Positions 51,193 to 60,834 of a DNA stretch of 64,000 nucleotides are shown here, one piece after another (the stretch's first letter is position 1; each line of letters starts with the position of its first letter). The position numbers and the translations under genes are program-made. Origin of the DNA: Absicoccus intestinalis (GTDB taxonomy: Bacteria; Bacillota_I; Bacilli_A; Erysipelotrichales; Erysipelotrichaceae); NCBI RefSeq assembly GCF_033971885.1, contig NZ_JALBUS010000004.1, forward strand, positions 62,001-126,000, read 5' to 3'. The notes beneath the pieces are model-generated. The model did no database searches and was not told the origin of the DNA. It worked only from the letters and a program-made list of their open reading frames with translations.

Positions 51193-53154
51193 CTACACTC
51201 CTTTCAGCATGTTGTAATTAATAACGCTTTGTGTGGATTGATCACGCATGAATTCGATCAGCGTTCGACCATTAAGTTTGACATCTGTATTTTTGTTAAG
51301 GATTGCATTCATGATATTGATTATGATTGCCAACTGCCCTGTAATCGCCGATACACCGCCATTTTCCGTTGGATTAACGGTTGGATCAACATGTATCGCA
51401 TTGATACCGTTTGTGGCTCTAATAGTAGCTTGCTTAGTCATATCATCAATTGCTTGATTCAATGGTCCAGTATTGGCAGTCACACCAACACCAATTCCAG
51501 AAGGCAGATATTTACCAACTTCGTCTGCCATTAACTTTGAAGGTGACTTGATTCCAAAGAACTTTTTGACATTTCCTATTGCCGCTTTGCAGATAGCTTT
51601 CAATGCCTGCCATATCTCACTTGCAGAACCTTTGATTCCACTTGCAATACCGCGCACAATATCGCGACCAATAAAACGCCAACCAGCGCCAAGATCAATT
51701 GTTTCTTTGATATTCGAAACAATATTGCGCATGATATTACCTGGCAAAGATGCTAATGATCTTAATCCGGAACCTAAAAATTTTACAATACTGGCGCCTA
51801 GATTGGCCCATCCTACCGCGGTTATGACACTGAAAATAGCTTCTACTATTTTCCCCGAATTCGCAATTAAATTTGGAATATTTGTGATGATGCCTTGGAC
51901 AAGCATCAGAATTATCTTCCCACCTGTTAGCAATATTTTTGGCATGTTGTCGTTGATGATACCGCAAATGTCAATCACTATCTGTGGCACATACTGTATC
52001 AACACAGGTATCGAATTTATAAGACCTTGAGCAAGCGCAACCGCTAATCTCAATCCAGCATCGACCAGTTTTCCTGAATTTTGCCGTATGCTGGCCACTA
52101 GCTTGCTGATCATCGGCAGTATCTGAGCCATTAATTTTGGCAATCCTTTTGGCAGACCTTTTGCTAGATTGTCCATCATCTTCACAGCAGAGTCAGTGAA
52201 TTTCGGGCCTTGTGTCATAAGTACGCTATAGATAGCCTGAGGTATGGCAACCATCATATTGCTAATAACAGGCCCTAAATTGCCTAAAAAAGTGCCTGCT
52301 GACATGATCAGGTTTTGCATCGATTTCTGCATGGATAGCACAGCATTACCTTCGCCGTCTTTGACACCAGTAAGCGATGCCATAAAATCTTGTGCTGATG
52401 CTTTCATCATATTGAATGATCCACTAATTGTCGTTTTAGCTTCCTTCGCCGATGTTCCAGCAATGCCTAAATGCTTCTGCATGACGCTGATAGCGGAAAC
52501 AATATTAGAAAAACTTAAGTCACCGTCTTTTACAGTAAGATTCAAATCTTTCTGCTCTTTGGTCATTTTTGATGCATCCGTAATTAACCTTTGCATCTCT
52601 TCTTTTGTACCGCCATAACCCAATTTAAGGTTGTCCAGCATCATATAGTTTTGTTTGGCAAATCCTTGATATGCGTTCTGGATATCCTGCATATTAGTAC
52701 CCATTTTGTTGGCGTTATCGGCCATATCAATGACAGCACGATTTGACATCTGAGCAGCTTTTTTGGTATCACCGCCAAGTGACTGTAACATCGATGCACT
52801 GAAAGACGTCACTGTCTCCATATATTGATTTGCACTCAATTGAGTGGTTTGGAATGATTGTCGTGCATAGTCCTTTACTCGATTTGCAGAATTTTTAAAT
52901 AAAGTTTCCACGCCACCAACAGATTGTTCAAGATTTGCACCGGCTGTTATAGAATCTTTTAGAAACTTGCCAATAGCCGCCCCACCAATCACGGTTTTAG
53001 CGATAGTCGCAAACTTGCCGCCAAAAGCGCGTCCAGCATTATCTCCTTCGGCACTCATCGGGCCCCCAAGGACACCACGAATGCGATTGGAAATTCCTTC
53101 TGCAGATGGCATGATCTGTACGTATGCCTTGCCTAGTGTAGTTCCGCTTGCCAT
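51193..53154 (-). CDS. Tail tape measure protein
   Basis: 653 residues. N-terminus AYVQIMPSAEGISNRIRGVLGG is typical; residues 70-190 resemble TP901-type tape measures (GVETLFKNSANRVKDYARQSFQTTQLSANQYMETV); about 280-470 contain hydrophobic helical stretches; and the GIKSPSKLMADEVGKYLPSGIGVG motif is conserved in the family. By the usual 0.15 nm per residue, the tail would be near 100 nm. Confidence 0.92.
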   Translation of the reverse strand: MASGTTLGKAYVQIMPSAEGISNRIRGVLGGPMSAEGDNAGRAFGGKFATIAKTVIGGAAIGKFLKDSITAGANLEQSVGGVETLFKNSANRVKDYARQSFQTTQLSANQYMETVTSFSASMLQSLGGDTKKAAQMSNRAVIDMADNANKMGTNMQDIQNAYQGFAKQNYMMLDNLKLGYGGTKEEMQRLITDASKMTKEQKDLNLTVKDGDLSFSNIVSAISVMQKHLGIAGTSAKEAKTTISGSFNMMKASAQDFMASLTGVKDGEGNAVLSMQKSMQNLIMSAGTFLGNLGPVISNMMVAIPQAIYSVLMTQGPKFTDSAVKMMDNLAKGLPKGLPKLMAQILPMISKLVASIRQNSGKLVDAGLRLAVALAQGLINSIPVLIQYVPQIVIDICGIINDNMPKILLTGGKIILMLVQGIITNIPNLIANSGKIVEAIFSVITAVGWANLGASIVKFLGSGLRSLASLPGNIMRNIVSNIKETIDLGAGWRFIGRDIVRGIASGIKGSASEIWQALKAICKAAIGNVKKFFGIKSPSKLMADEVGKYLPSGIGVGVTANTGPLNQAIDDMTKQATIRATNGINAIHVDPTVNPTENGGVSAITGQLAIIINIMNAILNKNTDVKLNGRTLIEFMRDQSTQSVINYNMLKGV

Positions 53155-53157
53155 AGA

Positions 53158-53541
53158 CTATGCCACCCCTTTCAATATTTTTTGACGTTCGATTTCGAAT
53201 TGCTCTACCGTATCAAATGCTACAATGCTATTTTTGTTATCACATTTGCCAGTCAGCATATCCGCCAATGATTCTGGACGATTTTGATTTTTCTGACCAT
53301 CTTCGGTATTCATCCAAATCAAAAGATTCAGCTGGTCAAAGATACGTGCCAGCAATAGATCGGTCATATCGACATCGACGCCATTCAGCTTTTTAAATAT
53401 TCTAGAATCAGGCCCTAAACCAGTAGCTAGCATAGCGATATAATCAGCGTCATACTTACGATAGTCATAAATATGATATGTTTCGGCAAGGTCACATATG
53501 AGTGCCGATTCATCCGCATCCAGCATACCAGCCAGGGCCAT
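53158..53541 (-). CDS. Tail assembly chaperone, second gene (gpT/Gp14-like)
   Basis: 127 residues. ALICDLAETYHIYDYRKYDADYIAMLATGLG is characteristic of the second chaperone gene of siphoviruses. Start and previous stop overlap as TAATG. Here it is a separate reading frame, so a programmed frameshift is not needed, though it cannot be excluded. Confidence 0.75.
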   Translation of the reverse strand: MALAGMLDADESALICDLAETYHIYDYRKYDADYIAMLATGLGPDSRIFKKLNGVDVDMTDLLLARIFDQLNLLIWMNTEDGQKNQNRPESLADMLTGKCDNKNSIVAFDTVEQFEIERQKILKGVA

Positions 53542-53819
53542 TAGTTTTTTAGTTCATCTGAATTAAATACTTTTCCTAATGCTTCTCCAACATCATTTGC
53601 ATCAACAATGCCATCTTCATCCTTCAGATGATCATATAAACGTTGTTTCTGGTCTTTTCCTAACAACAACGTGCATACATCAGAAATTGCATAAGGATCT
53701 TTCTCTGATTCGCGTAATGCATCCATCAAAAGCATATTCCTTGTACGCTTTTTGTTGATATGCAATTCAAACCCGTCTTTCAATTTGACAGTAATAATAT
53801 TAGTTTCTTTAGACGCCAT
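53541..53819 (-). CDS. Tail assembly chaperone, first gene (gpG-like)
   Basis: 92 residues. Position after the major tail protein and before the tape measure, small acidic/helical sequence (LLMDALRESEKDPYAISDVCTLLLG). Binds the tape measure during tail assembly. Confidence 0.75.
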   Translation of the reverse strand: MASKETNIITVKLKDGFELHINKKRTRNMLLMDALRESEKDPYAISDVCTLLLGKDQKQRLYDHLKDEDGIVDANDVGEALGKVFNSDELKN

Positions 53820-53823
53820 TTAG

Positions 53824-54396
53824 TTAAGCCCCCTTAGAATAGTATTCATAATGTGTTTTTCCATTCTTGTCCGCAGACGCTGTTAAAGTGATGCCGAATC
53901 CGACTGCGTCATTATCCTTGTAAGTGATCTTATCCAAATCAGACAATGTAGCATTTGGTACTACGATACGATGCAAGATGCCACCTTTAGCAATCAATTC
54001 AAAAACATAGGCATGTGGTACTAAATCATACGCGCTAATATTCACCATGATACCTGATGATAGGTCACCAGTTACATTGCTATCGCCAAAGACCATCTTT
54101 AACGCTTCATCCTTTAATGTTTCAATTAACGTAAAAGCAAATTTATCTTCACGGCCTTTATCAGCCACTAAAACAACGTCTCCGCCCCAAGCTTTTACGT
54201 TTTCGGTATCAATCTTATATTCGTTTTCTATACCATCATCTGAGCAGTAACCCGCGTTTTTAAAGGCGGCATCTAATACCGTAGTTGCATCTGTTGGCAA
54301 TGTTGTTCCTGTTGGCGCCACGAAAACAGATCCACCAACTTTAGGTTTTCCATATGTCACGTTATTTACATTATTTACATCTGTATTTGTTGCCAT
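53824..54396 (-). CDS. Major tail tube protein
   Basis: 190 residues. TYGKPKVGGSVFVAPTGTTLPTDATTVLDAAFKNAGYCSDDGI is typical of phi13-family tail tube subunits; the rest is beta-rich. Placed between the connector set and tail chaperones, as expected. Confidence 0.88.
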   Translation of the reverse strand: MATNTDVNNVNNVTYGKPKVGGSVFVAPTGTTLPTDATTVLDAAFKNAGYCSDDGIENEYKIDTENVKAWGGDVVLVADKGREDKFAFTLIETLKDEALKMVFGDSNVTGDLSSGIMVNISAYDLVPHAYVFELIAKGGILHRIVVPNATLSDLDKITYKDNDAVGFGITLTASADKNGKTHYEYYSKGA

Positions 54397-54410
54397 AAAT
54401 CATTTCCTTT

Positions 54411-54752
54411 CTAGTAAGTAAGATCATAGATACACTGATATCTATACCTTTTTGTTGTTGTGTCGGTAAAGTTGTAATCCGAGTTTAATGTAGATGCACC
54501 GACCTCATCCAATTGAACGATAGCGTCCAATGTTTTCTTGACCAATTCATTAAGCTTTGCCGCTTCGTACATGGATATCGCATAGCTCTGAACGGCAATC
54601 GTTGCATGATTGATCCAATTGTCACGGCTTGCCCCGGTCTTCTCAATCAATACAAAAGAATCCGGCTTTTCTGTCGGTTCTTCAGTATATACTGGAACAT
54701 CAAGCTGCTGCTTGAGCCAATTTAATACAATTTTTTCAATCAACTTTAACAC
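54411..54752 (-). CDS. Tail completion/terminator protein
   Basis: 113 residues. PVYTEEPTEKPDSFVLIEKTGASRDNWINHATIAVQSYA resembles minor capsid/tail terminator proteins (gp17-like). Overlaps the upstream gene by 17 bp. Caps the tail tube and joins it to the head. Confidence 0.7.
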   Translation of the reverse strand: MLKLIEKIVLNWLKQQLDVPVYTEEPTEKPDSFVLIEKTGASRDNWINHATIAVQSYAISMYEAAKLNELVKKTLDAIVQLDEVGASTLNSDYNFTDTTTKRYRYQCIYDLTY

Positions 54753-55002
54753 TCCCTACAGCCTTTGATAATATGTTGGTCTTCTTGTTATAGAATCCGG
54801 CCTCATAGGTGTCCGCCTGTACCCGTGCAAAACACCTTTGATTTGTGGTTCCACTTTCAACTGAATATCCTTTTTCGATTGGTGTTGCTTCCAGTGCCGT
54901 CTGTGCACACGAATCAATAATTTTTTTCATCTGTGGCGACAACATTAATTCTGCCACGCCTTCTCGATTCAGCTCAAACTTCACATTAGCCACAATATTC
55001 AA
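54736..55002 (-). CDS. HK97 gp10-like tail component
   Basis: 88 residues, short for the family. VANVKFELNREGVAELMLSPQMKKIIDSCAQTALEATPIEKGYSVESG fits the N-terminus of gp10-like neck proteins; the position agrees. Confidence 0.65.
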   Translation of the reverse strand: MNIVANVKFELNREGVAELMLSPQMKKIIDSCAQTALEATPIEKGYSVESGTTNQRCFARVQADTYEAGFYNKKTNILSKAVGSVKVD

Positions 55003-55318
55003 CCTTCACTTTCTTATTCCACCTTAAAGGAATATTTTCTTCAATGCCTTCAGTTGGCATCCCATACGTTCGAAAACGTTTTCCAAATATGATCACATCC
55101 ATATCGATCCAATCATTGGTATCACCTTTTGGAATAGCAAGCGTATAGGCTAATTTTTTGCCATACAAAGATAAAGAATTAGAAATATCCTCACTGCTTG
55201 GCTCACCCACCAAAACATCACGTACGGGTATCTGCTTTTCTTCGTATATTGGTGCTCCAAATGAATCTGTACCTTGCTGTACTTTTTGAATCAGAATAAC
55301 ATCAGTACCTCTGATCAT
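54986..55318 (-). CDS. Head closure / stopper protein
   Basis: 110 residues. GTDVILIQKVQQGTDSFGAPIYEEKQIPVRDVLVGEPS is typical of SPP1 gp16-like head-tail joining proteins. Overlaps both neighbours. Confidence 0.75.
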   Translation of the reverse strand: MIRGTDVILIQKVQQGTDSFGAPIYEEKQIPVRDVLVGEPSSEDISNSLSLYGKKLAYTLAIPKGDTNDWIDMDVIIFGKRFRTYGMPTEGIEENIPLRWNKKVKVEYCG

Positions 55319-55692
55319 ATATCCTCCAGTGGAGAATGCATGCCAATATGATCTCCAATTCCGAGCATTTTCTTTTCTATTTTTGATAGATAAAGCTCAC
55401 CTACAGAACCGTTGCTTATGGTAAAAGACTGGGAATACCCTAAAGCGGACATGCTTCCCTGTGTAGATCCCACTGGAAAACCGGTCGTGCTTTCACCGTC
55501 TCCAAGTACCCGTCTGACCATACGGCATGATACAAGCTTTAAAACGTCGCCATCAATAGTATCCGTATTTTTGCAGTATGCTTTGATAATGGCTCCAGCC
55601 TCATCTAATAAAAACGTACATTTTCCCTTTTCAGATTCGGTCATTTCTCTGAATCCACTGATTACATCTTCTGTCGTTGCATACGCAACCAT
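55315..55692 (-). CDS. Head-tail connector (Gp19/Gp15-like)
   Basis: 125 residues. AYATTEDVISGFREMTESEKGKCTFLLDEAGAIIKAYC followed by RMVRRVLGDGESTTGFPVGSTQGSMSALGYSQSFTISNGSVGELYL, a pattern of PF09355 connectors found just after the capsid gene. Confidence 0.8.
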   Translation of the reverse strand: MVAYATTEDVISGFREMTESEKGKCTFLLDEAGAIIKAYCKNTDTIDGDVLKLVSCRMVRRVLGDGESTTGFPVGSTQGSMSALGYSQSFTISNGSVGELYLSKIEKKMLGIGDHIGMHSPLEDI

Positions 55693-55697
55693 TTATA

Positions 55698-55832
55698 TCA
55701 CTCCTTTGCAGAGCTTGCTTTTTCTTTTTTTTTCTTAGCTTTTTCTTTGTGGCCTAATTTCTTATATTCTTCTACTCGATCATCAGGGACATACATAGAT
55801 GTCCCTGTCATCTTGTTAATGAGTTCGATCAT
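55698..55832 (-). CDS. 44-residue Lys-rich head-region peptide
   Basis: MIELINKMTGTSMYVPDDRVEEYKKLGHKEK..., a short lysine-rich product. The MYVPDDRVEEYKKLGHK segment is common in short proteins after phage capsid genes. Starts on the last base of the capsid stop (TAATG) and ends 5 bp before the connector start. Possible capsid-associated or HeH/LEM-like protein. Confidence 0.6.
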   Translation of the reverse strand: MIELINKMTGTSMYVPDDRVEEYKKLGHKEKAKKKKEKASSAKE

Positions 55833-56686
55833 TAAGCAGTCACCGTTAATCGATTAAATACGGTCGTATCACAGCGGAATCCCAATTCAATTTCTGCACG
55901 AACTGCAAACATATTTTGCTGCCATAAATTGATGGTTTCACTTCCAGATGTGATGGTTGCTTGGTCGGAAATTGTAACCTGTACACCTTCGACCGTTCCA
56001 TAAATTGCTTTTGTCCAGTCACCAACAAATCCGACTGTATTTGGCGTCCCCGTAACATATGCCCCTTTGGACTGTTTCGTTGGTGCACCTAAAATCATTG
56101 GAATAGCTCCTTCAGCTACCGAATTAATAAACAATGGCCGGTTTGTAGTATCTGTTGCGGTCAACAAAATGCTCTTACAACGTGGTGAAATCACATAACC
56201 ATTCACGATTCCGTCATGTTCCGAAATATCGAGATCAGCAGCAACCAAGCCCTTATATGCATCTGTTTTGATATCTTGACCGGTAACAGCTTTTAACGTA
56301 TCAAAGTCTTCGCCTGGCTTATCAACCTTTCCAAATACTGTTGCATCAAATTTATTAGCTAATGCCAATGGCAGACGTGCAACCAATGCATCATATAAAG
56401 CAGGAATATCTCGCTTAAACTCCATAGAGAATGGTTCAATAACTGCTAATTTATAAGCAACTAATTTTTTTGTATCCACTGTTGCTGAAGATACTGGCTT
56501 GCTGTCCCCTTCTTTGACCCATGCAGCTTCTGGATCTGACAAAATAACTGGAATTGATACACCTGTTCCAGGCAATTGGACTTGCCGTGCCAACTGCATA
56601 ACTGCTGATTGTTCTTGTGTGTTCTGCAAAATTTCGCTAGATACCTCAGTAGGTAACTGTAATGATTGTCTTGTTAAATTTGCCAT
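55832..56686 (-). CDS. HK97-fold major capsid protein
   Basis: 284 residues without an N-terminal delta domain; scaffold is separate. SSEILQNTQEQSAVMQLARQVQLPGTGVSIPVILSDPEAAWVKEGDSKPVS is a typical phage capsid opening; later GAYVTGTPNTVGFVGDW and AIYGTVEGVQV are conserved P-domain/A-domain-like stretches. Confidence 0.9.
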   Translation of the reverse strand: MANLTRQSLQLPTEVSSEILQNTQEQSAVMQLARQVQLPGTGVSIPVILSDPEAAWVKEGDSKPVSSATVDTKKLVAYKLAVIEPFSMEFKRDIPALYDALVARLPLALANKFDATVFGKVDKPGEDFDTLKAVTGQDIKTDAYKGLVAADLDISEHDGIVNGYVISPRCKSILLTATDTTNRPLFINSVAEGAIPMILGAPTKQSKGAYVTGTPNTVGFVGDWTKAIYGTVEGVQVTISDQATITSGSETINLWQQNMFAVRAEIELGFRCDTTVFNRLTVTA

Positions 56687-56698
56687 ATACGTTCCTTT

Positions 56699-57172
56699 CT
56701 AAAAATTTTCATTCATCCAATCTTTAAATAAATCTCTGGTTTTTTTACCGGAAACATGAGAAGGCTCACCAGAATCCTTCACTTTTGGATATCCATTTGG
56801 ATTCGCAAATTTCAAAATGGCTTCTGCTTGTGTTTTACACGATTCTTCATCATCACCAGATAAAAGATCATATGGTACCCCTGTTTCCTTCGATACTTTC
56901 ATACGCAGATCTCTGACCTTATTTGATTTTGTGATCTGATCAAGCTGTGCCTGCAGTGCATCGGCCTTCTCTGTTGCCTTTTGAAGCTCCGTTTTTTCTG
57001 CTTCTTCCATTTCATCAAATTTCGTGGCTTTCGCCTTTAGATCATCATAATCTGCATACTTGTTTTTAACTTCTACGATACGTGATTGAACAATGCGATT
57101 TACATCATCCTGCGTAAAAGTTTTTTCCCCTGTTTGAGGGTCGTTTCCCATATTGGTATTTTGTTCGCTCAT
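56699..57172 (-). CDS. Capsid scaffolding protein (DUF4355-like)
   Basis: 157 residues from ATG 57172 with a strong AAGGAGG; the frame could extend to 57241 but without such a site. FTQDDVNRIVQSRIVEVKNKYADYDDLKAKATKF opens a long coiled coil (about 28-95), and the C-terminal KKTRDLFKDWMNENF would contact the capsid. Standard place just before the capsid gene. Confidence 0.85.
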   Translation of the reverse strand: MSEQNTNMGNDPQTGEKTFTQDDVNRIVQSRIVEVKNKYADYDDLKAKATKFDEMEEAEKTELQKATEKADALQAQLDQITKSNKVRDLRMKVSKETGVPYDLLSGDDEESCKTQAEAILKFANPNGYPKVKDSGEPSHVSGKKTRDLFKDWMNENF

Positions 57173-57253
57173 ATTTTCCTCCTTGAGCTGTAGCTCCATA
57201 AAATGGATAGTCTTATCCTCGTTTATGGCACGAGTTGCCATATAAAAAGATGG

Positions 57254-57967
57254 TCATTGCTGATCATCTTTTTTAGCATATAATTCACGTCTTCTGGCGT
57301 TACGATCATCTTTGATTTCATCATAGCCTTTTCTGCGCATGGAATTAAGCTTTTCATTAATGGTGTCGCCTTCTGCATCATCAATTTCTTTACTAAGACG
57401 ATCCGGGTCATATCCTTCAACCGTACTTTCACCATCAAATCGTATCGCAAATTCACAATCGCAATTGTTATGGATATGGCCTAAATATCTATTGCCATTA
57501 TTCAAATTAGCATGAAGCCATCCGAAACTAGATAAATACTTACAATAGGGGCATGAATCACCATGATTGATCCATGCGTATTCTGCACCATCTCTTTTAG
57601 CGTTTTGTAACATCGTATCGGATGCTGATTTTTTGACCAGACGGCCTATCGCATCAGCTGGACCATTTAATTTATCTTTTGTCCCATTGATGGCACGGGC
57701 AACATCTGCCATTTCTGGTAAATCTGCCGGAACAGCACCAATTACATTGGCATTTTGCAGTTTGGCCAGTTGGTCATACATCTGACATGCCAATTCGGAT
57801 GATGCGCCTCCATAACGATTGACCAATGAATACGCATACTCAATGATCGGGTACATATCTTCTGTTCCATGTCGTTGGATATACTCATTCAATAATTCGG
57901 ATGCCTTTTTGTTGATTTTCGACAACCTTGTCACATAATCAAGCCATTCCTTCGATGTTATCTGCAT
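57254..57967 (-). CDS. Minor head protein (VG15/SPP1 gp7-like)
   Basis: 237 residues. Helical N-terminus, and a cysteine/histidine cluster HGDSCPYCKYLSSFGWLH...HIHNNCDCEF (about 144-180) typical of phage VG15/Mu F-like minor head proteins, which may bind metal. Overlaps the portal gene by 29 bp. Confidence 0.8.
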   Translation of the reverse strand: MQITSKEWLDYVTRLSKINKKASELLNEYIQRHGTEDMYPIIEYAYSLVNRYGGASSELACQMYDQLAKLQNANVIGAVPADLPEMADVARAINGTKDKLNGPADAIGRLVKKSASDTMLQNAKRDGAEYAWINHGDSCPYCKYLSSFGWLHANLNNGNRYLGHIHNNCDCEFAIRFDGESTVEGYDPDRLSKEIDDAEGDTINEKLNSMRRKGYDEIKDDRNARRRELYAKKDDQQ

Positions 57968-59405
57968 TATCTTTATCCTTTACATTAGAATTCATCGATC
58001 TAATTACATTGGAATTAAATTCTTGCTGAATGACCAAATTCCCCTGGTTTCTCTTTTCCTGTGCCTTGATGCGTTGAATATCTGCTTGATCAAATCCAAC
58101 CATTTCCAAGAATACATCCGTTTCCCCAAAGCCTTGACGGGTTGATGCAATCTTGATTGCGGCATCTGCTGTTACAGCAACTGATGGCATAGCCGGATTC
58201 TTGAAATGAGGAATGATATTTCTATCATTATCTTCCAATTCATTTAAGCTGCAATTTTTAGCAACTGCCTGTGCCATTTCTGCAATGGTCTTCAATGATT
58301 TTGCATTTCCAGCATTGAGCTGTTCTGCCAATGAAACCAATGTCTGTGATTGTGCCAGGATAGCATCCGATGAAGTCGGATTGGCATCATTGACAACACC
58401 TGTATCCGTTACTGTCAATCCAGTTGCAGCGCTGAACTGTGTAGCTAATATCCTTAGCATCTGCACATGCGGTTCAATCGAGCCTTGAGAAAACTGGCCG
58501 ACCGTCGGCTTCTCGCCTGTTTCTGGATTGCTTGTTGATGCCAAGATACTACCGATATACTGTCTGAATTTGTCGGATATGACCGCATCATACTGATCAT
58601 CCGTAAGGCCAAGCATATACTTTTGCGGACTTGTTGAAAATTCAAGCCCGATCGTTGCGTTGGCAACTGTCCGCACATACCCCTGTATCAATCGGCGTAC
58701 AGACTCTTTTATTCTTGAACGTCCAAACGGCTTTCGACTGGTTGCATTCCATATCATAGGTTCCATCAATGGTCTTCCCATGCGATGCGGATGCTCGATT
58801 GCTTCCCATCTATCATCTATTTTGACGAGCTCCCAAATTGAATCATCTGTATACAGATTGATATGAGAAGGCGTCCATGTCTTGTCTTTCTCATCTTTAA
58901 CGGTATCGATAATAGCCATTCCACACTCGATACGGCCTTTTTCGCCGTTCCATAAGGCTGATGCACTCATCGGTGAATGGAATCGAATACGACATTGAAT
59001 ATCATCATCAGCGGAAAGTGTCGCAAATGTACATCCAAATTGAAGCTCATCACGACATGCTTTCATATATTCGGACACAAGATTATTTGCGTTCATGATA
59101 CTCATGACCTCATCTGCATCATTACCATCCATACTGACAAAACCATCAAACATGGACCTGGACGCCAAGACATCGACGCATTTTGCTCCCCATTCACAAC
59201 TGATTTCCAAATTATGGAAATGTTTAGGAATAGCCAGGCCTAGATTGACCTCAGATAACGGAATATGACCTTCGTAATATCTTTCTTTAGTTGCGTTTTT
59301 TGCATTGTGATAGTTGAATGTTTCAACTAATTCTTGCAATTGCATCTGTTCTTTTAATCCAAGCCCAACGACTTGATCCGGAACAATTGTTAAATTTACC
59401 ATCAT
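57939..59405 (-). CDS. Portal protein (SPP1 gp6-like)
   Basis: 488 residues. YHNAKNATKERYYEGHIPLSEVNLGLAIPKHF, a wing/clip-like core with MGRPLMEPMIWNATSRKPFGRSRI, and a C-terminal crown ending in Gln/Asn-rich helices. Forms the dodecameric DNA gate. Start overlaps the TerL stop as ATGA (a second ATG follows at 59402). Confidence 0.92.
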   Translation of the reverse strand: MMVNLTIVPDQVVGLGLKEQMQLQELVETFNYHNAKNATKERYYEGHIPLSEVNLGLAIPKHFHNLEISCEWGAKCVDVLASRSMFDGFVSMDGNDADEVMSIMNANNLVSEYMKACRDELQFGCTFATLSADDDIQCRIRFHSPMSASALWNGEKGRIECGMAIIDTVKDEKDKTWTPSHINLYTDDSIWELVKIDDRWEAIEHPHRMGRPLMEPMIWNATSRKPFGRSRIKESVRRLIQGYVRTVANATIGLEFSTSPQKYMLGLTDDQYDAVISDKFRQYIGSILASTSNPETGEKPTVGQFSQGSIEPHVQMLRILATQFSAATGLTVTDTGVVNDANPTSSDAILAQSQTLVSLAEQLNAGNAKSLKTIAEMAQAVAKNCSLNELEDNDRNIIPHFKNPAMPSVAVTADAAIKIASTRQGFGETDVFLEMVGFDQADIQRIKAQEKRNQGNLVIQQEFNSNVIRSMNSNVKDKDNADNIEGMA

Positions 59406-60763
59406 CCAATCCTCATCTTTCTATGTGGATCTCTTTTTGATTCTTTCGCACCCCAAAAAGCTAATGCACATGCTTCAATTGGAGATGAATCATCTCCACC
59501 AAAGGCCCATCCACCGCCTAATGGTCGTTTGATTGATGTTAATGCACTATCACTTAAAGCATCTTGGTATTCGTACCAAGTCACTGAATGCTCATTGATT
59601 GCGTCCGTCAATAGACTGACCGATGCCAATACATCCTTTATCCTTGGTCGTATGATCGACCCTTTTGCGCGCCATGTATCAGAAATACGATCAACAAGCA
59701 CATCGACACCATTTCTTCCATCAATCACCACACAAGATGCCTGATGATATCTTTTATTTAACCAATCAGATAGCCATCGGATGCCTTGCCCTGTCGGTTT
59801 ACGACTGATAAATGAAATTCTTGGTTTATTGTTGGATTCAAATGGTATAACTGCACCACATAGGCACACTTCAGAGCCATCCGGACTGAACTTAACACCA
59901 TAGGCCGTTTTCCCATTTGGTTTTGGCTCAAGAGATGCACATGCTTCCCATGCTTCTTTATGAATTGCAGAATCATCCTGTTCAGTTATTGCCGGGCTCC
60001 ACCATCCAAGGCGCTCACGGGCAAAACCGTCCGCACTCATCGTTCGGCATTCCTCGGAAGTAAATTCTTCTGACAGGTGATATCCAAGAGATGGGTTCGT
60101 ACTATACCAAACGGATGAATCTGCAATGTTGATATCCGTTATACTGTCACCATCAACGGACCACTCATGCCACGCATCATGCGGTCCAGGATTCTGTAAT
60201 GATGTGGTACGTCTTCTTCGGAATACTTCTCCAGGACATCGAGGGTATGGCGGCGTACCTGTATAGATGATCTGTCGCGTACCGGTAGCACTGGCAGCCA
60301 ATGTTGCCATGATAGCTTCCACTTGATCATCTGTTAATTCCTGTGCTTCGTCGTATATGACCAATGAGATCCCGTCGAAACCACGAGCAGCCTGTCTCGA
60401 TCGGGCAGAATATTCAATGACACCGCCATTAGTCAGTTCAATACCTTCTTCGCCATTAGTAAAAGATATCCGCGATACCTTATCCATGATCTCTGGATGG
60501 TTCTTATTGGTGAACATCTGAACTAAACGTTTAAATGATTTTTTGGCCGTCTTTACCTGGTGAGCCGTATGCAGGATCTTTTCACCATTAATGATCAGAC
60601 CAAAAAACTCGCGTGCCTCAAGACAAACATTTTTACCATTTTGCCTAGGTACCGCGAGTCCTGCCGATGTCATTGTATATTTTTCGTTTTCATCAAGACC
60701 CAACCAACAATCAACGACCAACTGTTGCCATGGATCAAGCTTAGATCCATATGCCTCCATCAA
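59402..60763 (-). CDS. terL: Terminase large subunit
   Basis: 453 residues as listed from a TTG at 60763. Packaging ATPase plus nuclease: Q-motif-like PWQ, Walker A-type PRQNGKN, Walker B LVIYDEAQEL, coupling motif YTGTPP, and nuclease-domain acidic residues (VVIDGRNGVD; GGDDSSPIEA). Family-like sequence continues upstream in frame (SLKGSQEPRIKIEP...SDGQDACDL) to about 60847, where no ATG, GTG or TTG is found, so the true start may be a rare codon such as ATC 60845-60847, placed after AAGGAGAG at the end of terS. Confidence 0.92.
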   Translation of the reverse strand: MMEAYGSKLDPWQQLVVDCWLGLDENEKYTMTSAGLAVPRQNGKNVCLEAREFFGLIINGEKILHTAHQVKTAKKSFKRLVQMFTNKNHPEIMDKVSRISFTNGEEGIELTNGGVIEYSARSRQAARGFDGISLVIYDEAQELTDDQVEAIMATLAASATGTRQIIYTGTPPYPRCPGEVFRRRRTTSLQNPGPHDAWHEWSVDGDSITDINIADSSVWYSTNPSLGYHLSEEFTSEECRTMSADGFARERLGWWSPAITEQDDSAIHKEAWEACASLEPKPNGKTAYGVKFSPDGSEVCLCGAVIPFESNNKPRISFISRKPTGQGIRWLSDWLNKRYHQASCVVIDGRNGVDVLVDRISDTWRAKGSIIRPRIKDVLASVSLLTDAINEHSVTWYEYQDALSDSALTSIKRPLGGGWAFGGDDSSPIEACALAFWGAKESKRDPHRKMRIG

Positions 60764-60834
60764 ATCACATGCATCTTGTCCATCTGAGTGTGTTCTTTTT
60801 GGTTCAATCTTGATTCTAGGCTCTTGAGAGCCCT

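Noticed and set aside
51473..52030. 185-residue plus-strand open frame over the tape measure gene
   Set aside because: Shadow frame of the long tape measure gene; no start signals or recognisable domain.
57223..57456. 77-residue minus-strand frame overlapping the minor head gene
   Set aside because: Out-of-frame shadow of the head gene with Met/Lys-rich composition and no separate signals.
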